Notes under the pieces: model-generated | What the model was told of the DNA's origin: nothing | The model's input: only the letters and a program-made list of their open reading frames with translations | Databases searched by the model: none | Shown: positions 5,417-11,975 of the stretch, in pieces | How positions within the stretch are numbered: position 1 is the first letter of the stretch | How the letters are laid out: each line of letters opens with the position of its first letter | Made by a program: the position numbers and the translations under genes | NCBI GenBank assembly: GCA_001873585.1 | Contig: MNZL01000080.1 | Coordinates: 1-12,303 of the forward strand | Reading direction: 5' to 3' | Length of the DNA: 12,303 nucleotides | Source of the DNA: Rhodobacterales bacterium CG2_30_65_12 | GTDB lineage: Bacteria > Pseudomonadota > Alphaproteobacteria > Rhodobacterales > Rhodobacteraceae

Positions 5417-7005
5417 GCCGCGCGCCCTTGCCCCTGCCCGGTCAGCAGCGCCGCCTCGAAACGCCTCAGCGTGCGTCGCGCCGCCGGTGGAAAGCCGCGC
5501 CCGGTTTCGGGATCGAGCTCGGGGAAAATCGCCCGGATTTCGTCGACCGCCGCGCGCTCGAACCCCTTGGCGATCTGCGGTCCCGGCAGGAAGCTCTCGG
5601 TGGCAAGGCCTTCGGAAAACACCACCTGGTGCGCATCGAACAGGATGTGCACATACTCCACCTCACCGCCCTCGACCGGCCGCACAGTGCTGTCGTTAAC
5701 AAGGTCTTTGGCAGCCACGAGCACCTCAGGCTCACCGAAGAGAAGTTCGGCAATCGCATCATGGATCAGCACCCGATGCTGCGGTGAAACGAAGAGTTCA
5801 CCATGCGCTCCGAAGGTGTTGGCCGCGATCCGGATCGGTGCGAGCGCGCCCACTGCCGCCACCCGGCGCCGCCCCACCCAGCGCACCGGCTGCGGACCAT
5901 TGTCCTTGGTGAGCACGAGGTCGCCCGTTGCAAGGCGCTCCACCGCCACCTCGCCATCAGCCGTGGCGATCCGCGTGCCGGCCACGAAACAGGGCACCTG
6001 GTTGATGGTGACAAAAGCGCTGTCAGTCACTGCCGAAGCGCCGCTACCGGCGGCTATGGTATAGGAAAAATTGACGTTTTCCTGATCGAGATCGGCCTGC
6101 ACCGAAAGCGTGCCGTCGCCGTTGAGCGTGACCACCTGTCCGGTGGTGAGCGTCACGCTGTCGCCCGCCACGACCGGGATGCCATTGATATGGGTTATGT
6201 AGAGCGTGGCCGTGCCAGGCCCGCTGTCGTTTGCAGTTACGTCGATCGTCTGGTTCCCGCCGAGGCCGATGGTCACACTATCGTCGTTCGCAATCAGGGC
6301 GGTTTGAGCCGAGTTACCAGCGATCAGCAGGGTCGAATCATAGGACGAGTCGACAACATCAGCGATGCCGATGCGGATCGAGTTCACCGCCCCCGCGATC
6401 ACCGGGAACTTCAGCGTCATGGTAACGGTGAAGCCGTCCATCTCGGTGTTGTAGGCGTCGGTGGTGTTGTCGACGTAGAGATTTTCGTTCGAGGTCTGGT
6501 TGACCGCGCCCACCGATGTCTCGCCGGTGCCGATGGAAAGCTGGACCGGCTGACCATTGACCCACACCCCGACGACATCGTTGTAGATCGTGCCCGCGTA
6601 TTCCGGATATTCGTCCGACGAGAAGACAAACTGAAGGCTCATCATATCGCCGTCGGGAATGAAATCCGCGTCGAGGATCGAGGCATCATAGGTGCGCGCG
6701 CCGGCCAGCGCGTTGAAATCGGCGTTGTTGTCGACACCTGAGGTATTTGTCGTCGTGCTCGAGCTTACGTTCGGATCGCCGGAGCTATTGGTGAAACTGC
6801 TCAATCTGCCGGTGGAGAGCATTACGCCGGTGTCGGCCGGGGTCACGCCCGGGGCTACTGCGTCGCCGTTGGTGTAGATGCCGGACGAGCGATTGTCGCC
6901 CGAATAGGAGGCCGAGACGACGGTTACCCCGTCGCCAAAGATCTCCTGCGCCATCTGGGTGGCGCTCGCGTTGGTCTGGATCGGAAGTTCCGATGCCGTC
7001 GCCAT
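5413..7005 (-). CDS. Choice-of-anchor L / cadherin-like / Hint domain protein, putative secreted or surface protein
   Basis: A 530-residue mosaic protein. Residues about 15-225 match the choice-of-anchor L domain: TQMAQEIFGDGVTVVSASYS, GVMLSTG, LQFVFSSDEYPEYAGTIYND and VVGVWVNG. Residues about 238-335 form a cadherin-like/VCBS-type beta-sandwich (ANDDSVTI ... DVTANDSGPGTATLYI ... NGDGTLSVQ). Residues 338-475 are a Hint_2 domain with intact CFVAGT (Cys339), GPQPVRWVGRR, SPQHRVLI (His410) and FDAHQVVFSEGLATES. There is no N-terminal signal peptide and no RTX nonapeptides; with the low cysteine content and domain style, type I secretion is plausible but unproven. Hint domains cleave backbones by an N-S acyl shift, so release or attachment of the N-terminal part is possible (inference). 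The start is the ATG at 7005 with AGGAGG (7013-7018) 7 bases upstream. It is the first gene of a coupled pair. Confidence 0.9.
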   Translation of the reverse strand: MATASELPIQTNASATQMAQEIFGDGVTVVSASYSGDNRSSGIYTNGDAVAPGVTPADTGVMLSTGRLSSFTNSSGDPNVSSSTTTNTSGVDNNADFNALAGARTYDASILDADFIPDGDMMSLQFVFSSDEYPEYAGTIYNDVVGVWVNGQPVQLSIGTGETSVGAVNQTSNENLYVDNTTDAYNTEMDGFTVTMTLKFPVIAGAVNSIRIGIADVVDSSYDSTLLIAGNSAQTALIANDDSVTIGLGGNQTIDVTANDSGPGTATLYITHINGIPVVAGDSVTLTTGQVVTLNGDGTLSVQADLDQENVNFSYTIAAGSGASAVTDSAFVTINQVPCFVAGTRIATADGEVAVERLATGDLVLTKDNGPQPVRWVGRRRVAAVGALAPIRIAANTFGAHGELFVSPQHRVLIHDAIAELLFGEPEVLVAAKDLVNDSTVRPVEGGEVEYVHILFDAHQVVFSEGLATESFLPGPQIAKGFERAAVDEIRAIFPELDPETGRGFPPAARRTLRRFEAALLTGQGQGRAA

Positions 7006-7027
7006 AGGCCTGCCTCCTGCCCCACGT

Positions 7028-7088
7028 TGGCGGGAAGCACGAATCGAACCAGGGGCCTAAGCCCCTACATCTAGTCGAACCGCTCCCG
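7028..7088 (-). promoter_or_regulatory. Candidate structured RNA element in the leader of the Hint pair
   Basis: Read on the minus strand, CGGGAGC (7088-7082) can pair with GCTTCCCG (7038-7031) with one bulged U, closing a domain of about 58 nt. Inside is a perfect hairpin, AGGGGC-TTAG-GCCCCT (7066-7051). It is flanked by two copies of GGTTCGA (7081-7075 and 7050-7044), and the outer stem is followed directly by CCA. The element ends about 10 bases before the AGGAGG ribosome binding site. The pairing is seen in the sequence; a regulatory role is inference. Confidence 0.4.
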
Positions 7089-7119
7089 GGCCTGCGCTTA
7101 TGTTGCGCTTGTGCGGCCC
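7088..7119 (-). repeat. Stem with internal 11-bp-spaced direct repeat in the leader
   Basis: GGGCC (7088-7092) and GGCCC (7115-7119) form a closing stem. Between them the plus strand carries TGCGCTT twice (7093-7099 and 7104-7110), exactly 11 bases apart, or about one helical turn. It adjoins the RNA-like element at 7028-7088 and lies between the candidate promoter and the coding region. It could be a second leader hairpin or a regulator site. Confidence 0.4.
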
Positions 7120-7149
7120 TGCTCCCCTGCCTCGGGAATTATTATGGCC

Positions 7150-7178
7150 ACTATGGGGCAAAAAACCGGCCTTGTTAA
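7150..7178 (-). promoter_or_regulatory. Candidate sigma70-type promoter of the Hint gene pair
   Basis: On the minus strand TTAACA (7173-7178) and CATAGT (7150-7155) are spaced by 17 bases, matching the consensus at five and four of six positions. Transcription would start near 7143, giving a leader of about 137 nt before the ATG at 7005. That is long for a bacterial gene and contains the structured elements at 7028-7119. Confidence 0.45.
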
Positions 7179-7213
7179 GCCTTTGTTTCGTATGCAACAT
7201 TGACGCACCTTGG

Positions 7214-7231
7214 GTGTCGCCCGCGCGACAC
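7214..7231 (+). repeat. Perfect inverted repeat upstream of dapE
   Basis: GTGTCGC (7214-7220) and GCGACAC (7225-7231) are perfect arms around CCGC. A second, weaker hairpin (CGTTTGC/GCGAACG) overlaps its end. It sits 58 bases before the dapE start with no T-run, so it is more likely an operator or leader hairpin than a terminator. No strong plus-strand promoter is evident in 7006-7289. Confidence 0.4.
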
Positions 7232-7279
7232 GTTTGCGGGCGAACGCGGCGCGGTGTAACACGGCGCGAAGGATTTGCT

Positions 7280-7283
7280 GGAG
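7280..7283 (+). promoter_or_regulatory. Ribosome binding site deciding the dapE start
   Basis: GGAG (7280-7283) abuts an ATG at 7284 but stands 6 bases from the ATG at 7290. This supports 7290 as the start rather than 7284 or the in-frame TTG at 7275. Confidence 0.55.
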
Positions 7284-7289
7284 ATGAAA

Positions 7290-8435
7290 ATGGCCAACAC
7301 CGATGCCGTGGAACTGACCAGGGCGCTGATCCGTTGCCCCTCGGTCACGCCTGAGGAAGGCGGCGCGCTCGCGCTGCTCGAAGCGTGGCTCGCCGCCGCC
7401 GGGTTTGCCTGCACGCGGGTGGATCGCGGCGGGGTGGCCAACCTGTTTGCCCGCTTCGGGCCGAAAGGCGCGGCGCACAGCCTCGGCTTCAACGGCCACA
7501 GCGATGTGGTGCCGGTCGGCGATGCTGCCGCATGGAGTGTCGATCCGTTTGGCGCGGAAGAGAAAGACGGCCAGATCTGGGGCCGGGGCGCCACGGATAT
7601 GAAATCTGGCGTTGCCGCCTGGGTGGCCGCCGCGATCGACGCCGCCCCCGGTCTGCCACAGGATGCCGCGCTGATCGTGGCCATTACCGGCGACGAAGAG
7701 GGCGACGCGCTCGACGGCACCACCGCGCTGCTCGACTGGATGGCGGAGCATGGCGAGCGGATGAGCGCCTGCATCGTCGGCGAGCCCACCTGCCCCGACG
7801 TGATGGGCGAGATGATCAAGATCGGCCGGCGTGGCTCGATGACGGCATATTTCATTGCGCGGGGCGTGCAGGGGCATTCGGCCTATCCGCACCGCGCCAA
7901 AAACCCGGTGCCGGCGCTCGCCCGGCTGATGGCCCGGCTCGACGCCCATATGCTAGACGACGGCACCGAACATTTTGATGCCTCGACGCTGGCGGTGACG
8001 ACCATCGACACCGGCAACCCCGCCACCAACGTGATCCCGGCCGAGGCGCGCGCCACGGTCAACATCCGCTTCAACGATGCCCACAGTTCTGCCAGCCTCA
8101 CTGATTGGCTCAAGGCGGAGGTGGCCCGGATCGAGGCGGAAACGGGAATTTCGGTCTCGGTCGAGGTGACGGTTTCGGGCGAGAGCTTCATCACCCCGCC
8201 GGGGCCGCTGTCCGGTCTCGTGGCGGCGGCGGTGGAGGCCGAGACCGGCGTTCGCCCGGTGCTGTCCACCTCCGGCGGCACGTCTGACGCGCGCTTCGTG
8301 AAGGCGCATTGCCCGGTGGTCGAGGTCGGCCTTGTCGGCAAGACGATGCACCAGGTGGACGAACGGGTGATCACCGCGCAGATCCCCCAGCTCAAGCGGA
8401 TTTACGCGCGGATCATCGCGGACTATTTCGCCTGA
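7290..8435 (+). CDS. dapE: Succinyl-diaminopimelate desuccinylase
   Basis: DapE hydrolyses N-succinyl-L,L-diaminopimelate to succinate and L,L-diaminopimelate in lysine and peptidoglycan precursor synthesis. It is a dizinc M20-family enzyme of the cytoplasm, usually a dimer. The 381-residue product has all expected ligands: GFNGHSDVVP (His70, with Asp72), GRGATDMKSG (Asp103, bridging), ITGDEEGDA (Glu136 general base, Glu137 ligand), VGEPT (Glu165) and GKTMHQVDE (His354). The dimerisation domain lies in between (GRRGSMTAYF, QGHSAYPHRAKNP, TNVIPAEA), and the substrate-binding STSGGTSDARF is near the end. The start is ATG 7290. The gene follows a structured 284-bp intergenic region and precedes rnr by 55 bp. 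Its pathway partner dapD is in the same orientation upstream. Identification is secure. Confidence 0.97.
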   Translation: MANTDAVELTRALIRCPSVTPEEGGALALLEAWLAAAGFACTRVDRGGVANLFARFGPKGAAHSLGFNGHSDVVPVGDAAAWSVDPFGAEEKDGQIWGRGATDMKSGVAAWVAAAIDAAPGLPQDAALIVAITGDEEGDALDGTTALLDWMAEHGERMSACIVGEPTCPDVMGEMIKIGRRGSMTAYFIARGVQGHSAYPHRAKNPVPALARLMARLDAHMLDDGTEHFDASTLAVTTIDTGNPATNVIPAEARATVNIRFNDAHSSASLTDWLKAEVARIEAETGISVSVEVTVSGESFITPPGPLSGLVAAAVEAETGVRPVLSTSGGTSDARFVKAHCPVVEVGLVGKTMHQVDERVITAQIPQLKRIYARIIADYFA

Positions 8436-8463
8436 CCGTGCAACCACCTTTTCCCGCTGACGT

Positions 8464-8487
8464 TTCGCGCTGGTCGTGCTACGCGAA
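8464..8487 (+). repeat. Short inverted repeat over the rnr translation start region
   Basis: TTCGCG (8464-8469) pairs with CGCGAA (8482-8487) across a 12-base loop. The second arm overlaps the GAAGG that is the only Shine-Dalgarno-like sequence before ATG 8491, so the hairpin could mask it. The effect is inferred. Confidence 0.3.
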
Positions 8488-8490
8488 GGC

Positions 8491-10752
8491 ATGACACGCA
8501 TACCTTCCAAACAAGAGGTTCTCGCCTGGATCTCGGATAACCCCACCCGCGCCGCCAAGCGCGATATCGCCAAGGCCTTCGGGATCAAGGGGTCTGACCG
8601 GATCGAGCTCAAGCGCATCTTGCGCGAGCTTGAACACGAAGGCCAGCTGGCCAAACGCAAGAAAACCTACCGCGACGCCGACAAGCTGCCGCCGGTGGCG
8701 GTGCTGGAGGTGAGCGAGATCGGCCCTGACGGCGATCTCTTTGCCCGCGCGCTCGAATGGCAGGGCGAGGGTGACAGCCCGCGTATCTTGTTCGTGGCGA
8801 AAAGCTCCGATCCGGCGCTGAAACCCGGCGACCGTATCCTGTGCCGGATGACCGAGGTGAAAGGCGAGGACTACGCCTACGAGGCCCGGCTGATCCGCCG
8901 CATCGGTGAGGCTGCGCACCGCATCCTTGGGGTGTTCCGCAAAGGCGCCGAGGGCGGTCGGGTGGTGCCGATCGACAAGGGGGCCGACAAGGAGTGGATG
9001 GTGCCCGCCGGGGCCACCGAGGGCGCCAAGGATGGCGAACTGGTCGAAGCCCAGCAAACCGGCCCACGCGCCCGGATGGGGCTGCCGCAGGCAAAGATTG
9101 TCGCCCGGCTGGGCGACCCGACCGCACCGCGCGCCGTGAGCCTCATCGCCATTCACCAGCACGGCATTCCCGACGATTTTCCCGACGAGGTGATCGCCGA
9201 GGCCGACGCGATGAAGCCTGCCGGGCTGAAGGGGCGCGAAGATTTGCGCCACCTTCCGCTCGTCACCATCGACCCCGCCGATGCCCGCGATCACGATGAT
9301 GCCGTGTTTGCCCATGCCGATGACAATCCGAAAAACCCCGGCGGGCATGTGGTCTGGGTCGCCATCGCCGACGTCGCGCATTACGTGCAGCCCGGCTCGA
9401 CGCTCGACCGCGAGGCGCGTCGGCGGGGCAATTCCACCTATTTTCCCGACCGCGTGGTGCCAATGCTGCCCGACCGGCTTTCGGGCGATTTGTGCTCCCT
9501 GCACGAGGGCCTGCCGCGCGCCTGCCTCGCGGCGCGGATCGTGATCGACGCCCGGGGCGAGAAGAAGAGCCACAGCTTTATTCGCGGGTTGATGAAATCG
9601 CGCGCCTCTCTCAATTACCGTGAGGTGCAGGCAGCAGAAGACGGCGCGCCGAATGAAACATGCGCGCCGCTGATCGACGAGGTGATCCACCCGCTCTACG
9701 CCGCCTACCGCGCGCTCAAGCTCGCCCGCGCCCAGCGCCAGCCGCTCGATCTCGACCTGCCAGAACGCAAGATCGTGCTGTCGGACGAGGGCAAGGTGGA
9801 GAGCGTGCGGATTGCCGAGCGGTTGGATGCGCACCGGCTGGTCGAGGAAATGATGATCCTCGCCAACGTCGCCGCCGCCGAAGAGCTGAACCGGCTCAAG
9901 CGCCCGCTGCTGTTTCGCGTCCATGAAGAGCCCTCTCCTGAAAAGCTGGAGGCGCTGCGTGAGGTGGCGCAGGCGAGCGGATTCACGCTGGCAAAGGGGC
10001 AGGTGCTGAAAACCCGTCACCTCAACCAGCTTCTCGCTCAGGCCGAGGGCAGCGAGTTTGACGAACTGATCAACATCAGCACGCTGCGCTCGATGACGCA
10101 GGCCTATTACAGCCCGGTCAACTACGCCCATTTTGGCTTGGCCTTAGGCAACTACGCCCATTTCACCTCACCGATCCGGCGTTATTCCGATCTCATCGTC
10201 CACCGCGCGCTGATCTCTGGCCACGGCTGGGGCAAGGATGGGCTTTCGCCAGAGGATATCGAAACCCTCGAAGCCACCGCCCAGCACATTTCGGAGACCG
10301 AGCGCCGCTCGATGGTCGCCGAGCGCGACACCAACGATCGCTACCTCGCCGCGTATCTTGCCGACCGGGTGGGTAACGAATTTTCCGGTCGGATCTCGGG
10401 CATTCAGCGCTTCGGAGCCTTTGTAAAGCTCGACGAGACCGGCGCCGACGGGCTGATCCCGGTATCGACCATCGGCGCGGAGTATTTCCGCTATGATGGC
10501 GATAGCCAGACCCTCACCGGCGAGCGCAGCGGGCTCAGGCTTTCGGTGAGCCAGCCGGTGCTGGTGCGGCTTGCCGAGGCGGTGCCGGTAACGGGCGGCC
10601 TCACGCTGGAATTGATCGAGGTAGACGGAACACCCGTATCGGCGGCAAAGAGCCAGGCCCGGCGCGGTGGCAAGCCGGTCTCCCGGGCCGGTGCGCGTGA
10701 CCGGAAAAAGGTGGAAAAAACGGCGCGAAAGGTGCAACGGCGGCGCAAATAG
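8491..10752 (+). CDS. rnr: Ribonuclease R
   Basis: RNase R is a processive 3'-to-5' exoribonuclease of the RNB (RNase II) family that degrades structured RNA and takes part in rRNA quality control and tmRNA-linked decay. The 753-residue protein has an N-terminal helix-turn-helix-like region (PSKQEVLAWISDNPTRAAKRDIAKAF), cold-shock domains (about 60-220) and the RNB catalytic block IDPADARDHDDAV. That block holds Asp261, Asp267, Asp269 and Asp270, spaced as in the E. coli enzyme. NYAHFTSPIRRYSDLIVHR follows, then an S1 domain (about 628-710; FSGRISGIQRFGAFVKL) and a Lys/Arg-rich tail (KKVEKTARKVQRRRK) typical of RNase R and absent from RNase II. ATG 8491 is preferred over GTG 8476. The only nearby purine run (GAAGG, 8485-8489) is unusually close and lies in a TTCGCG/CGCGAA stem, so initiation may be weak or regulated. 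Confidence 0.96.
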   Translation: MTRIPSKQEVLAWISDNPTRAAKRDIAKAFGIKGSDRIELKRILRELEHEGQLAKRKKTYRDADKLPPVAVLEVSEIGPDGDLFARALEWQGEGDSPRILFVAKSSDPALKPGDRILCRMTEVKGEDYAYEARLIRRIGEAAHRILGVFRKGAEGGRVVPIDKGADKEWMVPAGATEGAKDGELVEAQQTGPRARMGLPQAKIVARLGDPTAPRAVSLIAIHQHGIPDDFPDEVIAEADAMKPAGLKGREDLRHLPLVTIDPADARDHDDAVFAHADDNPKNPGGHVVWVAIADVAHYVQPGSTLDREARRRGNSTYFPDRVVPMLPDRLSGDLCSLHEGLPRACLAARIVIDARGEKKSHSFIRGLMKSRASLNYREVQAAEDGAPNETCAPLIDEVIHPLYAAYRALKLARAQRQPLDLDLPERKIVLSDEGKVESVRIAERLDAHRLVEEMMILANVAAAEELNRLKRPLLFRVHEEPSPEKLEALREVAQASGFTLAKGQVLKTRHLNQLLAQAEGSEFDELINISTLRSMTQAYYSPVNYAHFGLALGNYAHFTSPIRRYSDLIVHRALISGHGWGKDGLSPEDIETLEATAQHISETERRSMVAERDTNDRYLAAYLADRVGNEFSGRISGIQRFGAFVKLDETGADGLIPVSTIGAEYFRYDGDSQTLTGERSGLRLSVSQPVLVRLAEAVPVTGGLTLELIEVDGTPVSAAKSQARRGGKPVSRAGARDRKKVEKTARKVQRRRK

Positions 10753-10790
10753 CATCGGATCCGGTGAAGGCGGCTTTGCATCGTTTGAGC

Positions 10791-10795
10791 AAGGG
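10791..10795 (+). promoter_or_regulatory. Ribosome binding site deciding the start of the MltB-like gene
   Basis: AAGGG lies 7 bases before ATG 10803. The alternative GTG at 10764, 11 bases after the rnr stop, would add MKAALHRLSKGWA, which is not a signal peptide either. Confidence 0.5.
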
Positions 10796-10802
10796 TTGGG
10801 CA

Positions 10803-11975
10803 ATGGTGCCACAGCAGATTGAGCGCGACGCATTTCTCGACTGGGTTGCCCAGGCCCTCAAGCCGCGCGCGCTCGACTCGCAGATCCAGGAGCGGGTGTT
10901 TGCCCGGGCGATGAGCTCGGTAGAGGTTTTGCCCTCGGTGCTCGAACGCCAGGCGAACCAGAAAGAATTTGCCCTTCCGATCTGGGAATACCTTGGCATT
11001 GCCGCTTCCGATAGGCGCATCCGCAATGGCCGGCAGATGCTGCGCCGCCACCGCGATGTGCTGAACCGGATCGAATTTGCCTACGGGGTCGAACCCGGGG
11101 TGATCACGGCGATCTGGGGGCTAGAGACGGGGTATGGCGAGGTGCGCGGCGAGGTGCCCACCCTTTCGGCGCTTGCCACGCTCGCGTTTCGCGGACGGCG
11201 CGCGCCTTATTTCGAAGACGAGCTGATCGCCGCGCTCCGCTTGCTTCAGGCCGACGATGGCGCGCCGGAAAAGCTGGTGGGCTCCTGGGCCGGGGCGATT
11301 GGCCACGGCCAGTTCATGCCGTCGGCAGTGATCGGCTTCGCGGTGGATTTTGACGGCGATGGGCGGCGGGATCTTTGCGCCGACGATCCCACCGACGCGC
11401 TCGCGTCGATCGCCAATTATCTCCATGATCACGGCTGGAAAAAAGGCCAGCCCTGGGGCTTCGAGGTGCGCCTGCCCGGCGGTTTTGATTACACGCTCTC
11501 AGGCGCCGACCAAACGCGGCCCTCGCGCGATTGGGCGGCGCTCGGGGTGATCCGGGCCGATGGCGGGCCGATCCCCGATTACGGGCCGGGCTCGATCCTG
11601 TTGCCGGCTGGGGCGGGCGGCGTGGCGTTGCTGGTGCTGCGCAATTACCGCGTGATCACACGCTATAACCGCTCGCAGGCCTATGCGATCGGCGTCGGGC
11701 ACCTGTCGGACCGCATCCTTGGTGGACCGGCCTTTGCTGGCAACTGGCCGGCGACTGAACCGGTGCTCGGCCAGCACGAAATCGGCGAGGCGCAAAACCT
11801 GCTCACCTGCGCGGGGTTTGACACCGAGGGCGTTGACGGTCTGCGCGGGCCGAATACGACGCGGGCGGTGCGCGCTTGGCAGCAGGCCAATGGCGCGGTG
11901 CCCGATGGCTACATCAGCACCGATCTGCTGGCGCGGCTACGGGCGGACGAGGCCAACAAGAGCCTCGATGGTTAG
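10803..11975 (+). CDS. Lytic murein transglycosylase, MltB family, without visible signal peptide
   Basis: MltB-type enzymes cleave the MurNAc-GlcNAc bond of peptidoglycan, forming 1,6-anhydroMurNAc. The 390-residue protein shows the SLT_2 catalytic domain: an N-terminal helical part (FLDWVAQALKPRAL, LPIWEYLG), then ITAIWGLETGYGEVRG with the catalytic Glu108, PTLSALATLAF, GSWAGAIGHGQFMPSAV, and an EF-hand-like loop DFDGDGRRDL (about 182-191) as in E. coli Slt35. Residues about 325-380 form a peptidoglycan-binding domain (EAQNLLTCAGFDTEGVDGLRGPNTTRAVRAWQ). Such proteins normally carry a Sec or lipoprotein signal. Neither ATG 10803 nor GTG 10764 yields one, because the catalytic region begins almost at once (MVPQQIERDAFLDWV). 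It follows rnr closely and overlaps the convergent HAD gene by 39 bp. Family certain; cellular location unclear. Confidence 0.92.
   Translation: MVPQQIERDAFLDWVAQALKPRALDSQIQERVFARAMSSVEVLPSVLERQANQKEFALPIWEYLGIAASDRRIRNGRQMLRRHRDVLNRIEFAYGVEPGVITAIWGLETGYGEVRGEVPTLSALATLAFRGRRAPYFEDELIAALRLLQADDGAPEKLVGSWAGAIGHGQFMPSAVIGFAVDFDGDGRRDLCADDPTDALASIANYLHDHGWKKGQPWGFEVRLPGGFDYTLSGADQTRPSRDWAALGVIRADGGPIPDYGPGSILLPAGAGGVALLVLRNYRVITRYNRSQAYAIGVGHLSDRILGGPAFAGNWPATEPVLGQHEIGEAQNLLTCAGFDTEGVDGLRGPNTTRAVRAWQQANGAVPDGYISTDLLARLRADEANKSLDG

Noticed and set aside
5803..6741. A 312-codon plus-strand open frame opposite the choice-of-anchor L/Hint gene
   Set aside because: It is an antisense shadow with Arg/His/Asp-rich translation and no recognisable motif. 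The minus-strand protein has clear domain structure and a strong ribosome binding site.
4313..7005. Inteins in the two Hint-domain proteins
   Set aside because: The Hint blocks are C-terminal, with no C-extein or interrupted host enzyme, so these are Hint_2-type proteins and not splicing inteins.
5413..7005. RTX calcium-binding repeats supporting type I secretion
   Set aside because: No GGxGxDxUx nonapeptide arrays are present; secretion by a type I system remains only a possibility.
7028..7113. A tRNA or tRNA remnant on the minus strand (GTTCGATTC T-loop, acceptor-like stem, CCA)
   Set aside because: The would-be T-stem (CCTGG/CGTGC) does not pair, the paired domain is only about 60 nt, and no D-arm or standard anticodon arm can be drawn. 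It is kept as a leader RNA candidate instead.
1934..7289. A mobile element or genomic island carrying the envelope genes
   Set aside because: No transposase, integrase, tRNA target, terminal repeats or clear composition shift was seen.
7098..7949. A minus-strand 283-codon frame running from dapE into the intergenic region
   Set aside because: It is mostly opposite the conserved metal-binding part of dapE, has no motif, and would cover the promoter and leader of the Hint operon.
8479..10131. A 550-codon open frame on the minus strand opposite rnr
   Set aside because: It is a shadow of a GC-rich gene: its composition is low-complexity and H/R/G-rich, it shows no domain, and the plus strand encodes a complete RNase R with all catalytic residues.
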